From: Rhizobium sp. CC-YZS058
GTDB taxonomy: Bacteria > Pseudomonadota > Alphaproteobacteria > Rhizobiales > Rhizobiaceae
Assembly (NCBI RefSeq): GCF_034720595.1
Contig: NZ_JAYESJ010000001.1
Location: 2,940,001-3,004,000 of the forward strand
Direction of reading: 5' to 3'
Length of the DNA: 64,000 bases
Part shown: positions 25,629 through 34,602 of the stretch, in pieces
Layout: every line of letters begins with the position of its first letter
How positions within the stretch are numbered: the stretch's first letter is position 1
The notes under the pieces: model-generated
Told to the model about the DNA's origin: nothing
What the model saw: the letters and a program-made list of their open reading frames with translations, nothing else
Database searches by the model: none
Made by a program: the position numbers and the translations under genes

Positions 25629-28600
25629 GTGCGTGAATTTCTGGAGCGACTGTTGGGCGAGCAGCTCGAAACCGATAAGGATCTGAAGCTCCTCCTGGCG
25701 GAGCAATGTCCGCGCATAAGAGGCGTTGTCGACACGATCGCGGAAGCGCCCTTCCCGATGTTCATGGTGATCGGCCCGGACCGCCGCCTGGTCTATAACG
25801 AGGCCTATATACCCATTCTTGGCGCCCGCCATCCGTCCGCTTTGGGGAAGCCGTTTTTCGAGGTTTGGCCCGAAGTCGTCGAGGAGGTGACGCCCGTCAT
25901 CGATGAGGCCTTTGCCGGACACTCCAGGCTTTTTCAAGACATGAGGGTGATGCTGAGCCGGCCGACGCCGCAACCGGCCTGGTTCACCTTCTCCTACAGC
26001 CCGGTTCGCGGCGAAGACGGCAGTGTCGTTGCGGCTCTCTGCCTGTGTACCGAAACGACAGAAACCGTGACGGCCAGGCTTCGTCAGGCTTTTCTGATCG
26101 ATCTCGAAGCCGCATTTCAAAACAGTGATGACCCGTTCAGGATCATCGAGATCGCGCAGCAGGCTTTAGGGTCGCATCTCGGCGTCAGCCGCGTCGGCTA
26201 TGGATCGGTCGATGAAAGCGAACGCTATTTTACCACGCCCGGCAACTGGACCGATGGCACCGTAGAAAGCCACAGCGGCACGCATGATCTTGCCGCCTTC
26301 GGACCTCACGTGCTTGCGGCATTACAAAACGGCGTTTCGCTTGTCATCTCCGATGCCCTCACGGATAGGAGGGTTATCGGCCCCGAAGCCGCATCGGCAT
26401 TCCAGGCTCTTCAAATCCGATCCGTGGTGACCGTGTCGCTGATCCGCAACGGTCGTTTCGTCGCGGCGCTCTATGTGCATGACAAGGAACCGCGGGCGTG
26501 GACGGCTGAGGAATGCGCGCTGATCCGCGAAGTGGCCGAGCGCACGTGGTCAGCGGTTGAGCGTGCCTATGCCGAGACCAGCCTGCGTGCACTCGCCAAA
26601 AGGCAATCCTTCCTGCTGAACTTGTCGGACTACCTGCGTCCGCTCGCGAGCGCTGACGAGATCAAGCAGATGGCAGCGCAAATGCTTGGCGAACATCTGG
26701 CGGCAGGAAGAGCCGGCTACGGCGAGATAGACGCAAGCCAGGAGCATGTCACGGTCGAGCGCGACTGGAGCGATGGCAAGATGTCCTCGCTCGGTGGAGA
26801 GACGAGACGGCTGGAGATATTCGGAGCAGCGATTATCGCTGAGCTGAAGGCCGGGCGACTGCTCCGTCTGGACTCGGTTGCCGACGACCCGGTCTCTGCG
26901 CCTTATGCGGAGGGATATGCGAGCATCGGGACGAAGTCGTTGCTGGTCGTTCCGCTGTTGAAGGAAGACCGGTTGGTGGCGATCCTGTATGTCCACGAAA
27001 GCCAGCCGCGGCGTTGGACGGATGAAGAGGTAGCCATCGCCTCCGAGGTTGCGGATCGGACATGGGCAGCGGTCGAACGCGCCCGCGCCGAGAGCGCTCT
27101 GCGTCTTATGAATGCAACCCTCGAGGAGCGCGTGAACCAGAGCCTCGCCGAGCGCCGCATCTATGCACGCATCGTCGAGGATACCGATTCGCCAATCCAG
27201 ATGATCGACCGCGACTATCGGTTCCTGGCAATCAATCCCGCTGCGCGGGCGGATTATGAAAGGGTTTTTGGGGTCCGGCCCCGAACGGGGCAGAGCCTGC
27301 TGGACCTCCTCGCCCATGTTCCTCAGCAAAGAGATGGAGCAAGAGCTGTCTGGGATCGGGCGCTCTCCGGTCAATCCTTCGACCAGACCGGTTGGTGGGG
27401 CGACGGCGATGCCAAGCGGCGCGCCTATGAGATGCGTTTTCGTCCGGTCCTTGGCGACGATGGTGTGGTCAGCGCCGCCTATCTCATCGGTCGCGACGTC
27501 ACGGAGCTTCTCAACGAGCAGGAACGCCTATCGCTTGTCGAAGATCAGCTCCGACAGGCGCAGAAGCTGGAGGCGATCGGGCAACTGACCGGCGGGGTCG
27601 CACACGACTTCAACAATCTCCTGACGCCGATCATCGGAAGTCTCGACATCCTGCAGCGCAAGCAACTCGGCGGCGAACGAGAGCAGCGCATGATTTCCGG
27701 CGCCGCCCAGGCGGCGGAGCGAGCTCGCGTCCTTGTTCAGCGTCTGCTCGCCTTTGCGCGCAGGCAACCCCTGCAGGCAGCGGCTGTCGATGTCGGCGAT
27801 TTGATCCGGGGTATGGCCGAGCTGATCTCCAGCACGACCGGACCTCAAATCCGCATCGCAGTCGAGGTCTCGGACCATCTTCCGCCTGCCTTGGCTGATC
27901 GCAACCAGTTGGAGATGGCCCTTTTAAACCTTGCAGTGAATGCGCGTGATGCGATGCCGGATGGCGGAACATTGAGGATTACAGCTGGAACGTCTTCGGA
28001 GAGACCGACAAGGCCCTCGGAACTGGCGGCAGGCCGTTACATCTGGCTGTCGGTTTCCGACACCGGCACAGGCATGGACGAGCAGACACTGAAGCGCGCA
28101 ACCGAGCCCTTCTTTTCGACGAAAGGGATCGGCAAAGGGACGGGGCTCGGGCTTTCCATGGTTCACGGCCTGGCTCTCCAGTTGGGCGGTACACTGACCA
28201 TCAGGAGCCGCCCAGGGATCGGCACGAACGTCGAAATCTGGCTGCCGGTCAGCGCGGAGGCCATTCAAGAAGGGGAGCGTCCGGCAAGCCTCGTCTCAGC
28301 CGCGCTCTCCGGCACTGCGCTGCTTGTCGATGACGAGGACCTAGTCCGCCTCAGCACGGCGGAGATGCTACGCGAGCTCGGCTACGACGTTGTCGAAGCG
28401 AGGTCCGCGGAGGACGCGCTGAAGCTGTTCGAACAGGGACTGACGCCGAAGCTCTTGGTCACCGATCATCTCATGCCAGGCATCAGCGGGACACAACTCG
28501 CGCGATCTGTCCTTGCAGCCCATCCGGATGTCCAAGTTCTCATCGTGTCCGGTTTCTCGGAGGTCGAAGACGTGGCGCCGGACCTGCCGCGGCTGACCAA

Positions 28601-28649
28601 GCCGTTCAGGAGAGAAGATCTCGCAAGCATGCTCAGCAAACCGTCGTAA
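25629..28649 (+). CDS. Hybrid sensor histidine kinase (PAS-GAF-GAF-PAS-HisKA-HATPase-REC)
   Basis: 1006 residues from a GTG with GGAG upstream; the start is plausible rather than certain. Order: PAS (about 35-140), two GAF domains (about 160-315 and 325-480), PAS (about 505-625), HisKA with phospho-His659 (GGVAHDFNNLL), HATPase (N box NLAVNARDAMPDGG, G boxes DTGTGMD and GKGTGLGLS) and a receiver with phospho-acceptor Asp946 (VTDHLMPG). The GAF pair could sense small molecules; chromophore Cys residues are not evident. No membrane segment, so it is cytoplasmic. No response regulator lies beside it. Confidence 0.93.
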   Translation: MREFLERLLGEQLETDKDLKLLLAEQCPRIRGVVDTIAEAPFPMFMVIGPDRRLVYNEAYIPILGARHPSALGKPFFEVWPEVVEEVTPVIDEAFAGHSRLFQDMRVMLSRPTPQPAWFTFSYSPVRGEDGSVVAALCLCTETTETVTARLRQAFLIDLEAAFQNSDDPFRIIEIAQQALGSHLGVSRVGYGSVDESERYFTTPGNWTDGTVESHSGTHDLAAFGPHVLAALQNGVSLVISDALTDRRVIGPEAASAFQALQIRSVVTVSLIRNGRFVAALYVHDKEPRAWTAEECALIREVAERTWSAVERAYAETSLRALAKRQSFLLNLSDYLRPLASADEIKQMAAQMLGEHLAAGRAGYGEIDASQEHVTVERDWSDGKMSSLGGETRRLEIFGAAIIAELKAGRLLRLDSVADDPVSAPYAEGYASIGTKSLLVVPLLKEDRLVAILYVHESQPRRWTDEEVAIASEVADRTWAAVERARAESALRLMNATLEERVNQSLAERRIYARIVEDTDSPIQMIDRDYRFLAINPAARADYERVFGVRPRTGQSLLDLLAHVPQQRDGARAVWDRALSGQSFDQTGWWGDGDAKRRAYEMRFRPVLGDDGVVSAAYLIGRDVTELLNEQERLSLVEDQLRQAQKLEAIGQLTGGVAHDFNNLLTPIIGSLDILQRKQLGGEREQRMISGAAQAAERARVLVQRLLAFARRQPLQAAAVDVGDLIRGMAELISSTTGPQIRIAVEVSDHLPPALADRNQLEMALLNLAVNARDAMPDGGTLRITAGTSSERPTRPSELAAGRYIWLSVSDTGTGMDEQTLKRATEPFFSTKGIGKGTGLGLSMVHGLALQLGGTLTIRSRPGIGTNVEIWLPVSAEAIQEGERPASLVSAALSGTALLVDDEDLVRLSTAEMLRELGYDVVEARSAEDALKLFEQGLTPKLLVTDHLMPGISGTQLARSVLAAHPDVQVLIVSGFSEVEDVAPDLPRLTKPFRREDLASMLSKPS

Positions 28650-28653
28650 GCGC

Positions 28654-28670
28654 CATGCGGTTTACGCATG
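28654..28670 (+). terminator. Hairpin after the hybrid kinase gene
   Basis: CATGCG-GTTTA-CGCATG stem five bases after the stop codon, without a T run. Weak terminator candidate between convergent genes. Confidence 0.35.
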
Positions 28671-28957
28671 CGAGACGCACCGACATCGACTGAACGAAAG
28701 TTGTTGTCCAGCTCTCGCCTATGCGGGGGTCAACCCGGACTACACCCGCCACCCGAGCCTTCCAAGGTCTTGCCGGTTCTGGACAGGCTCAGCGCACCGT
28801 GAGGCGAAGAATACCCTGGCTAGAGTCTTCATCTTGCGGGGGCCGTCATGGGAGAGCGACAGCCCCCACGGGAGGCTCACGGGTTGCTGTCAGCGGGCAT
28901 CGACACCAACCAAGGGCCTCGCGTGTCGATCGTGGCGCCAGAGCTCACGACCTGGTT
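28671..28957. other. Intergenic region between convergent genes
   Basis: About 290 nt with no credible gene or further motif. Confidence 0.5.
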
Positions 28958-30043
28958 CTAGCGTTTGACATGCTTGTCGACCCACTCGATCAGCAGATCC
29001 GCCACTTTGATGTTCTCCTTGCCCTGCATGAACATATGCGTGCTGCCCTTGATGCCTGCGGCGGGGAGCGAGACGAAGGTGATGTCACCGCCGGCTGCTT
29101 TGATCTGATCCATTTCCTTGCCACAGGCTGCGGACGGGTCACTGCCGAGATAGTCGCCTACCACGACCAGGATCGGAACCTGCGCAAGCGCCTTCACCTG
29201 CTCATCCGTCAGGTTGGAGAAGCAGCCGGTCTCCAGCTGGATCAGCCCCTTGATCCCGCCTTTGCCCTTCAGGACCGCCTGGGTCGGAAACCCCGCCGAC
29301 TGGGAGTGGCCAACCAGGATGGCTCCGCCGAGGTCTGCGGCGAGATCGGCAACGTTGTCGACGGTCGGGTTTTTCGTTTCCGGCTGAACCAGTTCGTTCA
29401 GAAGGCTCGGCACCTCGGTCTCGATCATGTCCGGGATAACCTGCTTGGCAAATTCGCCGAAGGCCTTCACCGGAAACTGGACATCGGGCCAAGCCTTGCC
29501 AAGCTCAGGACCGAACCTGAACACCTTCCAGGCCATGCTCGATGTGCCAAGAAAGACCTTCGGCTGCGCGCCAGGCGGCAAACGTCCGTTCTTGACCTGA
29601 TTAAAGGCCGTACCATTGAAGCCAGACCGGGCCCTGCCGGTCTGCTCGGCCAGATAGGTGGGAAATCCCTGTCGCGTGAAATATTCGAACCAGCCCATGC
29701 GGCCATCCGGCGTGGTCTCCCACTGCTTCGAGGAGAGAAGCCCGCCGTGCATGAAGACGATCGGCAAATGCGTCGGCTTGGGTGGCGCCTGAAATTGCAC
29801 ATACATCTGATCGACGACGACATCGCCCGCTTCGAAGCTTTCTCCGAAAACATCTTTCAGATCGCCCCAGCCGGCGGACTCCGTCCTGACGGTTCGGCCA
29901 CCGACGAAAAAGCTGCCTTGGCTCTGGAGCACCAGCGGCTCCCGTGACGGCTCAATGTCGGAAAGGGATTGCGCCGACGCGGCCGTTGAACCGAGGAGGA
30001 GCGCAAGCATGGCGGCCTGCATTTGGAACACTCTGCGCATCAT
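28958..30043 (-). CDS. Secreted alpha/beta-hydrolase (esterase 713-like)
   Basis: 361 residues with a Sec signal peptide (MQAAMLALLLGSTAASAQS). Alpha/beta-hydrolase features in order: oxyanion HGG (VFMHGGLLSSKQWE) near 95, nucleophile elbow GHSQSAG near 240, and catalytic His in STHMFMQGKEN near 335. Length and wording match the secreted esterase group related to Alcaligenes esterase 713. It stands alone, divergent from a LysR regulator that probably controls it. Substrate unknown; it would act in the periplasm or outside. Confidence 0.85.
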   Translation of the reverse strand: MMRRVFQMQAAMLALLLGSTAASAQSLSDIEPSREPLVLQSQGSFFVGGRTVRTESAGWGDLKDVFGESFEAGDVVVDQMYVQFQAPPKPTHLPIVFMHGGLLSSKQWETTPDGRMGWFEYFTRQGFPTYLAEQTGRARSGFNGTAFNQVKNGRLPPGAQPKVFLGTSSMAWKVFRFGPELGKAWPDVQFPVKAFGEFAKQVIPDMIETEVPSLLNELVQPETKNPTVDNVADLAADLGGAILVGHSQSAGFPTQAVLKGKGGIKGLIQLETGCFSNLTDEQVKALAQVPILVVVGDYLGSDPSAACGKEMDQIKAAGGDITFVSLPAAGIKGSTHMFMQGKENIKVADLLIEWVDKHVKR

Positions 30044-30193
30044 TGACCTTCGTTTTTGCGTGCTTGTTCGATGAAGGTCGACAGTCGTATTGGTGGTGCG
30101 AAATCACAGCTCGACCGTGCATCAGGCTATACAACGGCAGGAAACGGCAGATAAACTGGGCGGCTTGGCATAGGGGTTGTGAAGAAACGCACC

Positions 30194-31096
30194 ATGGATC
30201 ACTGGAATGAGTTGCGGATGTTCCTCGCTGTTGCGAAGGGCGGCACGGTGCGTGCGGCAGCAGACGCGCTCCAGCTCAACCACGCCACGGTTCTCCGGGG
30301 CATAGCGCGCCTGGAGCAGCGGCTTAAAACGAAGCTCTTCGACAAGCTTCCATCAGGGTACAGGCTGACGTCGGCCGGGACCGATATTGTCGATCTGGCC
30401 GCACAGATGTCGGAGGCGTCGACCAAGATCGAGGGGCGGATCTTCGCGCGCGACCAGAGCGTTTCCGGACCGCTGCGCCTCACCCTGCCCATTTCCTTCG
30501 CGACAGATCTTCTCATGGAGACGCTGACAGACTTCCGATCGTCCTACCCTGATATCGCGCTCGAGATCATCGGGACGGGAACGGTTGCAAATCTCAGCAA
30601 TCGCGAGGCGGATGTGGCTTTGCGGGTGGTTCTCGGAGATGGATCGCCGCCCGACAACCTTTATGGAAGCCGGCTCTGCGCCTTCAGCACGGCCTATTAT
30701 GCCCGCCGTCTTGATAGGACGAAGGGCATCGCGCCTCCCTTGGCGTGGCTGCTCGGGCCCGGCGAGGATGTTCCGAGCGACTGGGCACCTCGAGACAGCT
30801 TCAGATCAGCCGAGGTTCCTGTCCGCTTTTCGGAAATGCGGTCGAGACTATACGCAGCACGCGCTGGCATGGGGATGACGTCCCTGCCCTGCTTTGTCGG
30901 CGACGCGGACCCGCTGCTGTCGCGTGTCCCCGGCAGCCCGGTGAAACACACAGGAGATGTATGGCTGTTGACGCATGTCGACACCCGGCAAACCCTTCGG
31001 GTCAGGCTTCTCTGCGAACGGATACGTCACACCATGCGAACCGTCGCTGCCAAGGTCGAGGGACGAATGGACGCTGGTATGAATGACCAACTCTAA
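30194..31096 (+). CDS. LysR-family transcriptional regulator
   Basis: 300 residues from the ATG at 30194 (a GTG at 30179 adds five residues). Helix-turn-helix GGTVRAAADALQLNHATVLRGIARLEQRL, where the usual SQPAVS is replaced by NHATVLR, as in the short LysR group with DHWNELRMFLAV starts. Divergent from the secreted esterase and likely its regulator. Confidence 0.9.
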   Translation: MDHWNELRMFLAVAKGGTVRAAADALQLNHATVLRGIARLEQRLKTKLFDKLPSGYRLTSAGTDIVDLAAQMSEASTKIEGRIFARDQSVSGPLRLTLPISFATDLLMETLTDFRSSYPDIALEIIGTGTVANLSNREADVALRVVLGDGSPPDNLYGSRLCAFSTAYYARRLDRTKGIAPPLAWLLGPGEDVPSDWAPRDSFRSAEVPVRFSEMRSRLYAARAGMGMTSLPCFVGDADPLLSRVPGSPVKHTGDVWLLTHVDTRQTLRVRLLCERIRHTMRTVAAKVEGRMDAGMNDQL

Positions 31097-31209
31097 CTCA
31101 GCGATTGTGCATGCCACGCCAAGACCTGCCTGCGTGCACTCGCCTAGGCCAATAAGGAGACGTGGCTGCCTCGAACGCGCAGCCGCGAGTGCTTTCGGGC
31201 AAAGATCCT

Positions 31210-32589
31210 TCACAGCGCCTCGGATTTGCGCTGAAATCGTCCGAAGCCTGCTTTGACCTGGATCTCACCGTCTTTGAAAACGTCGATACCCCGCACCATG
31301 GTGCGGACCACGCGTCCGGTGCAAGTCGTGCCTTCGAAGGCTGTCCATGGGGCATGGCCTGGGAAGTCCTTGCCGGAAATGGTCCACTTCTCATCGGCCC
31401 GGTAGAAGGCGAGATCCGCGTCGCTGCCGGTCGCGATCGTACCCTTGCGCGGATAGAGGCCAAAGAGCTTAGCCGGCCCGGCCGCCGTCATGCGCGCAAA
31501 GTCCTCGAGGCTGAGGCCGCGTTTGAGCACGCCTTCGCTGAAGAGCAGAGGCACGGTGGTCTGCACGCCCGTCAGCCCCATGCCGGCTTTCCAAACACTC
31601 TCGGCGCCAATCGCCTTTGCCTCGGGCAGATAGGGGCAATGGTCGGAGGCGAGGCTGTCGATGGTCCCATCCAGCACATGTTTCCAGAGCAGATCGATCG
31701 TCTCGCGGCGGCGCAGCGGCGGGCCGCATCGCGCCCATGGACCGATGCGGATCAAATCGTCCTCATCGAGCAGAAGATAGTGTGAGCAGGTCTCGACCGA
31801 GATCGGCGCGGTACCCTTGGCTGCAGCGATCAGCGCCGCCGCCTTGCCGGAGCTCAGATGAACGATGTGGCAGCGCGTGCCGGTTTCGCGGGCCAAGGTA
31901 ATGATGCGGGCGACCGCCTCGATCTCGGCAATTTCCGGCCCGGCTTCCGCGTGCGCCCGCATGTCGTGCCGTCCAGCCGCCTTCAGCCTCGCCTGCGCTT
32001 CGATCAGAAGGTCGTGATTTTCCGCATGCAGGCCGATCAATCCGTCGAACGCGCCTGTTACACGCATCGCCTCAAGCAGCTCGGCATCATTCAGCGCCGG
32101 CAGGCCGGAGGGATCGCTCGCCTTGCGGTCGCGTTCCGAACTGCAGAGGAAGCCCTTGAAAGCCAGGGCCCCGGCGTCGCGCATGCGCGGCAGCTCGTCC
32201 AGGTTCTTCCCGTCCAGTCCGCCCCACAAGCCGAAATCGACGACGCATTGCCGCGCAGCCATGGCCTTCTTGGCCTCGAAGGCGGCGAGCGTCGTTGCCG
32301 GCGGGGTGGAGTGCGGCATCTCGACGATGGTGGTGACACCCCCCATCGCCGCCGCGCAGGTGCCGTCAAACAGCTCCTGTTCGGGAAAGGGATTGGAGCC
32401 TGTGAAGTGGACATGGGCATCGACGGCGCCGGCCACGACCAGGAGACCCGTCGCATCGATGATCCGGTCGGCGGACACCGCGCTGCCCGGTGCCGACAAC
32501 AGGGCGACCCTGCCGTCGGAAATGCCGATATCGAGCGTGGCAACGCCGTCTTCGGTAACGACTGTGCCGCCGAGAATGAGAGTGTCCAT
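31210..32589 (-). CDS. Cyclic amidohydrolase (allantoinase/dihydroorotase family), copy A
   Basis: 459 residues from the ATG at 32589 (GGAGAAGACG upstream). Metal ligands His59 and His61 in DAHVHF, a carboxylatable Lys near 148 (AFKGFLCSS), HIVHLSSGKAA near 225 and the SDHCPY Asp motif place it with allantoinase. These enzymes hydrolyse amide bonds in cyclic ureides and imides. There is no purine pathway nearby; it is the last gene of regulon A (binding protein, fused transporter, FMN protein, NMT1-like protein) and probably opens the ring of the imported compound. A paralogue lies at 42859. Confidence 0.88.
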   Translation of the reverse strand: MDTLILGGTVVTEDGVATLDIGISDGRVALLSAPGSAVSADRIIDATGLLVVAGAVDAHVHFTGSNPFPEQELFDGTCAAAMGGVTTIVEMPHSTPPATTLAAFEAKKAMAARQCVVDFGLWGGLDGKNLDELPRMRDAGALAFKGFLCSSERDRKASDPSGLPALNDAELLEAMRVTGAFDGLIGLHAENHDLLIEAQARLKAAGRHDMRAHAEAGPEIAEIEAVARIITLARETGTRCHIVHLSSGKAAALIAAAKGTAPISVETCSHYLLLDEDDLIRIGPWARCGPPLRRRETIDLLWKHVLDGTIDSLASDHCPYLPEAKAIGAESVWKAGMGLTGVQTTVPLLFSEGVLKRGLSLEDFARMTAAGPAKLFGLYPRKGTIATGSDADLAFYRADEKWTISGKDFPGHAPWTAFEGTTCTGRVVRTMVRGIDVFKDGEIQVKAGFGRFQRKSEAL

Positions 32590-32606
32590 CGTCTTCTCCA
32601 GTCGTT

Positions 32607-33530
32607 TCAGCCGGGATCGCGAACCAGCATCGAGTAAGGGGCTGGCGCCGAGAGCCATCCGGATCGGATCAGCAGATCCGAGAATCGCTTGAAATCGGGC
32701 TCCGCGATCTGTCGGTCGGAGGGCCAGAGATCAACGTTTCGATAGAGGTCGATTGCCTTCGCCATGGCCGGCTGCGGGAGATTGGGAAATCGATCGCCGA
32801 CGAGGGCAGCGATGTCGCTGCCGGCATGGCCGGCGATCCAGGAGAAAGCGCGATCCATGGCATGGACGAAGGCCCGGAAGTCCGCCCGGCGCTGTTCGAC
32901 GACGTCCGGCAAGGCGATATAGGCGCTCCAGGGCACGGGGCCGGTTGGTCTTGCCAAATCCTGGACCGCGAAGATCGTCCCTCTTTCAAGCGCCGGGCCG
33001 GCGGCATGCAGATGCTGGATCGCGAAATCGCCCTCCCCGCCGGCAAAGGCTGCGAGCGCCTCGTCTTCCGGCAGCGAGGCCGGGACGAGTGTCACCGCGT
33101 CGGCGAGCCCCCTCTCCTGCAGCAGGGCGGTGAAGGTGAAGGTCGCGGTCCCGATCCTGGCGAGGTCGATCACGGTGCTGCCGCGCAGGTCATCCCAGAC
33201 GAAGGCCGGCATCGGGCGGCGCGAGAGGATGAACCAAGGATGGGTTCGCACCGCTGCACAGATATTGACCAGATGGGCGGAGTTTTCCTCCAGCATCTTC
33301 ATCGTCACCATCGGGCCGCCGATCGTCAGGTCCGCTTCTCCGGAGAGAACGGCCGGGATCTGGCCACCGCGGATCGTTTCTCCTCCGCTGGCAGTTCGGG
33401 TAAAGACGACGTCGAGGCCGGCATCGGCGAAAAAACCGCGCTCGGCGGCCACATAATGCGGCAGGTAATACAGGCGCTGCTCGCTGGGATCGCCCTCATT
33501 GAGCTTCAAGACGGGGCGGCGCTTAGCCAT
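32607..33530 (-). CDS. NMT1/THI5-like protein without signal peptide
   Basis: 307 residues with the fold of periplasmic NMT1/THI5-type receptors (YYLPHYVAAERGFFADAGLDVVFTR; LSGEADLTIGGPMVTMKMLE), but the start MAKRRPVLKLNEGDP has no signal peptide or membrane helix. It overlaps the FMN gene by ATGGCTAA with a good GGAGGAG site, so the start is firm and the protein stays in the cytoplasm. Yeast THI5 uses this fold as an enzyme for pyrimidine synthesis; here a cytoplasmic ligand-binding or catalytic role is possible. No permease or ATPase of the matching type is next to it. Confidence 0.82.
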   Translation of the reverse strand: MAKRRPVLKLNEGDPSEQRLYYLPHYVAAERGFFADAGLDVVFTRTASGGETIRGGQIPAVLSGEADLTIGGPMVTMKMLEENSAHLVNICAAVRTHPWFILSRRPMPAFVWDDLRGSTVIDLARIGTATFTFTALLQERGLADAVTLVPASLPEDEALAAFAGGEGDFAIQHLHAAGPALERGTIFAVQDLARPTGPVPWSAYIALPDVVEQRRADFRAFVHAMDRAFSWIAGHAGSDIAALVGDRFPNLPQPAMAKAIDLYRNVDLWPSDRQIAEPDFKRFSDLLIRSGWLSAPAPYSMLVRDPG

Positions 33531-34602
33531 GGTGTTCTCCTCCTACGACTGGGCGTCCATCCGCCGTGACAAGCTGATCTTGCGTCAGGGCATCGATGCG
33601 CCCTGCCCCCATCCAGAGCGTCATCGCCATCGTCGCGTCGATCAGGCTGCGAAGGGTGGCCTCAACACCCTGCTCGCCCCTGCCCGCCAACGCGCTGAGG
33701 ATGGGCCGCGAAACCACCGCCGCCTGCGCACCGAGCAGGCAGGCGATCAGCACATCGCTGCCGTGGCGGACGCCGCCATCGAAAAGCAGGGGTGTCTTCG
33801 TCGACGAGCCCGTACGAACGGCCGCTAGAGCATGAGCAGACGCAATCCAGCGGGAGGATTGCCGCAGCCCGATATTGGAAACCATGACGGCATCCGCGCC
33901 CGCCTGCTCACAGCGTGCGACATCGTCCGGATGCAGAACGCCCTTAACGATGAGTGCAAGCCCGAGCGCCTTCGAATGGGCGGCGATCTGGCTGACCTCG
34001 GCGGTTGTCCAGTTCGGAAAGGCCGGCAAGGGCATGGGGCCGGGCCGGTCGGAGCCGATCGTCGTCCAGCCGCGGTCGCGAAGTTCCTGGCCGACATTGA
34101 AGCCGCCGGGCCGCAGGCCGTCGATTGGATGCGCCGGTGCCAGGACGGTCAGCACCAGCCCGCGCGCGCCGACCTTCGCGGCATGATCCGCAAGGGCCAT
34201 GACGCGCGCCACCGGGCCGGCAGCCCGCAGCTGCAAGAGCACCTGGTCGTGGATGCCAGCGATCTCGGCCAGCGGCGTGACCGTCTCCTCCGACACGATC
34301 AGCGGCAGACGAAGGCGATGGCAGGCGCGCGCCACCGCAAGCAGCCCCTCCGGATGAAAGAGACGGTCGCCGGCAAAGGCGCCGACGATCAGCGGCGCCG
34401 CGGCCTCCAGCCCCAGGATCCGGGTGCTGAGATCCACCGCCTGCACATCGGCCATGATGCGCGGCACGAGGCGGAACTGGCGGAGCGCCGCTTCATTGGC
34501 GTCCTCATCACCGCCATCCACCGCGCGGCCCAGCAGATAGCCAAACAGCTCGTCCCCGATCGCAGCCCGCGCTTCCGTTTCAAAGGGTAGCATCGCGCTC
34601 AT
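33523..34602 (-). CDS. FMN-dependent alpha-hydroxy-acid oxidase relative lacking the catalytic His
   Basis: 359 residues with the TIM-barrel FMN fold of L-lactate dehydrogenase/glycolate oxidase: LALIVKGVLHPDDVARCEQAGADAVMVSN with flavin Lys220, then DGGVRHGSDVLIACLLGAQAAVVSRP for FMN phosphate. The active-site motif SNHGGRQLD is here SNIGLRQSS, so the catalytic His is Ile244. The flavin site therefore persists but the usual hydride abstraction cannot occur. It may reduce or bind something else. Overlaps the neighbouring genes on both sides (ATGA with the transporter). The gene at 61493 keeps the His. Confidence 0.85.
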   Translation of the reverse strand: MSAMLPFETEARAAIGDELFGYLLGRAVDGGDEDANEAALRQFRLVPRIMADVQAVDLSTRILGLEAAAPLIVGAFAGDRLFHPEGLLAVARACHRLRLPLIVSEETVTPLAEIAGIHDQVLLQLRAAGPVARVMALADHAAKVGARGLVLTVLAPAHPIDGLRPGGFNVGQELRDRGWTTIGSDRPGPMPLPAFPNWTTAEVSQIAAHSKALGLALIVKGVLHPDDVARCEQAGADAVMVSNIGLRQSSRWIASAHALAAVRTGSSTKTPLLFDGGVRHGSDVLIACLLGAQAAVVSRPILSALAGRGEQGVEATLRSLIDATMAMTLWMGAGRIDALTQDQLVTADGRPVVGGEHHG

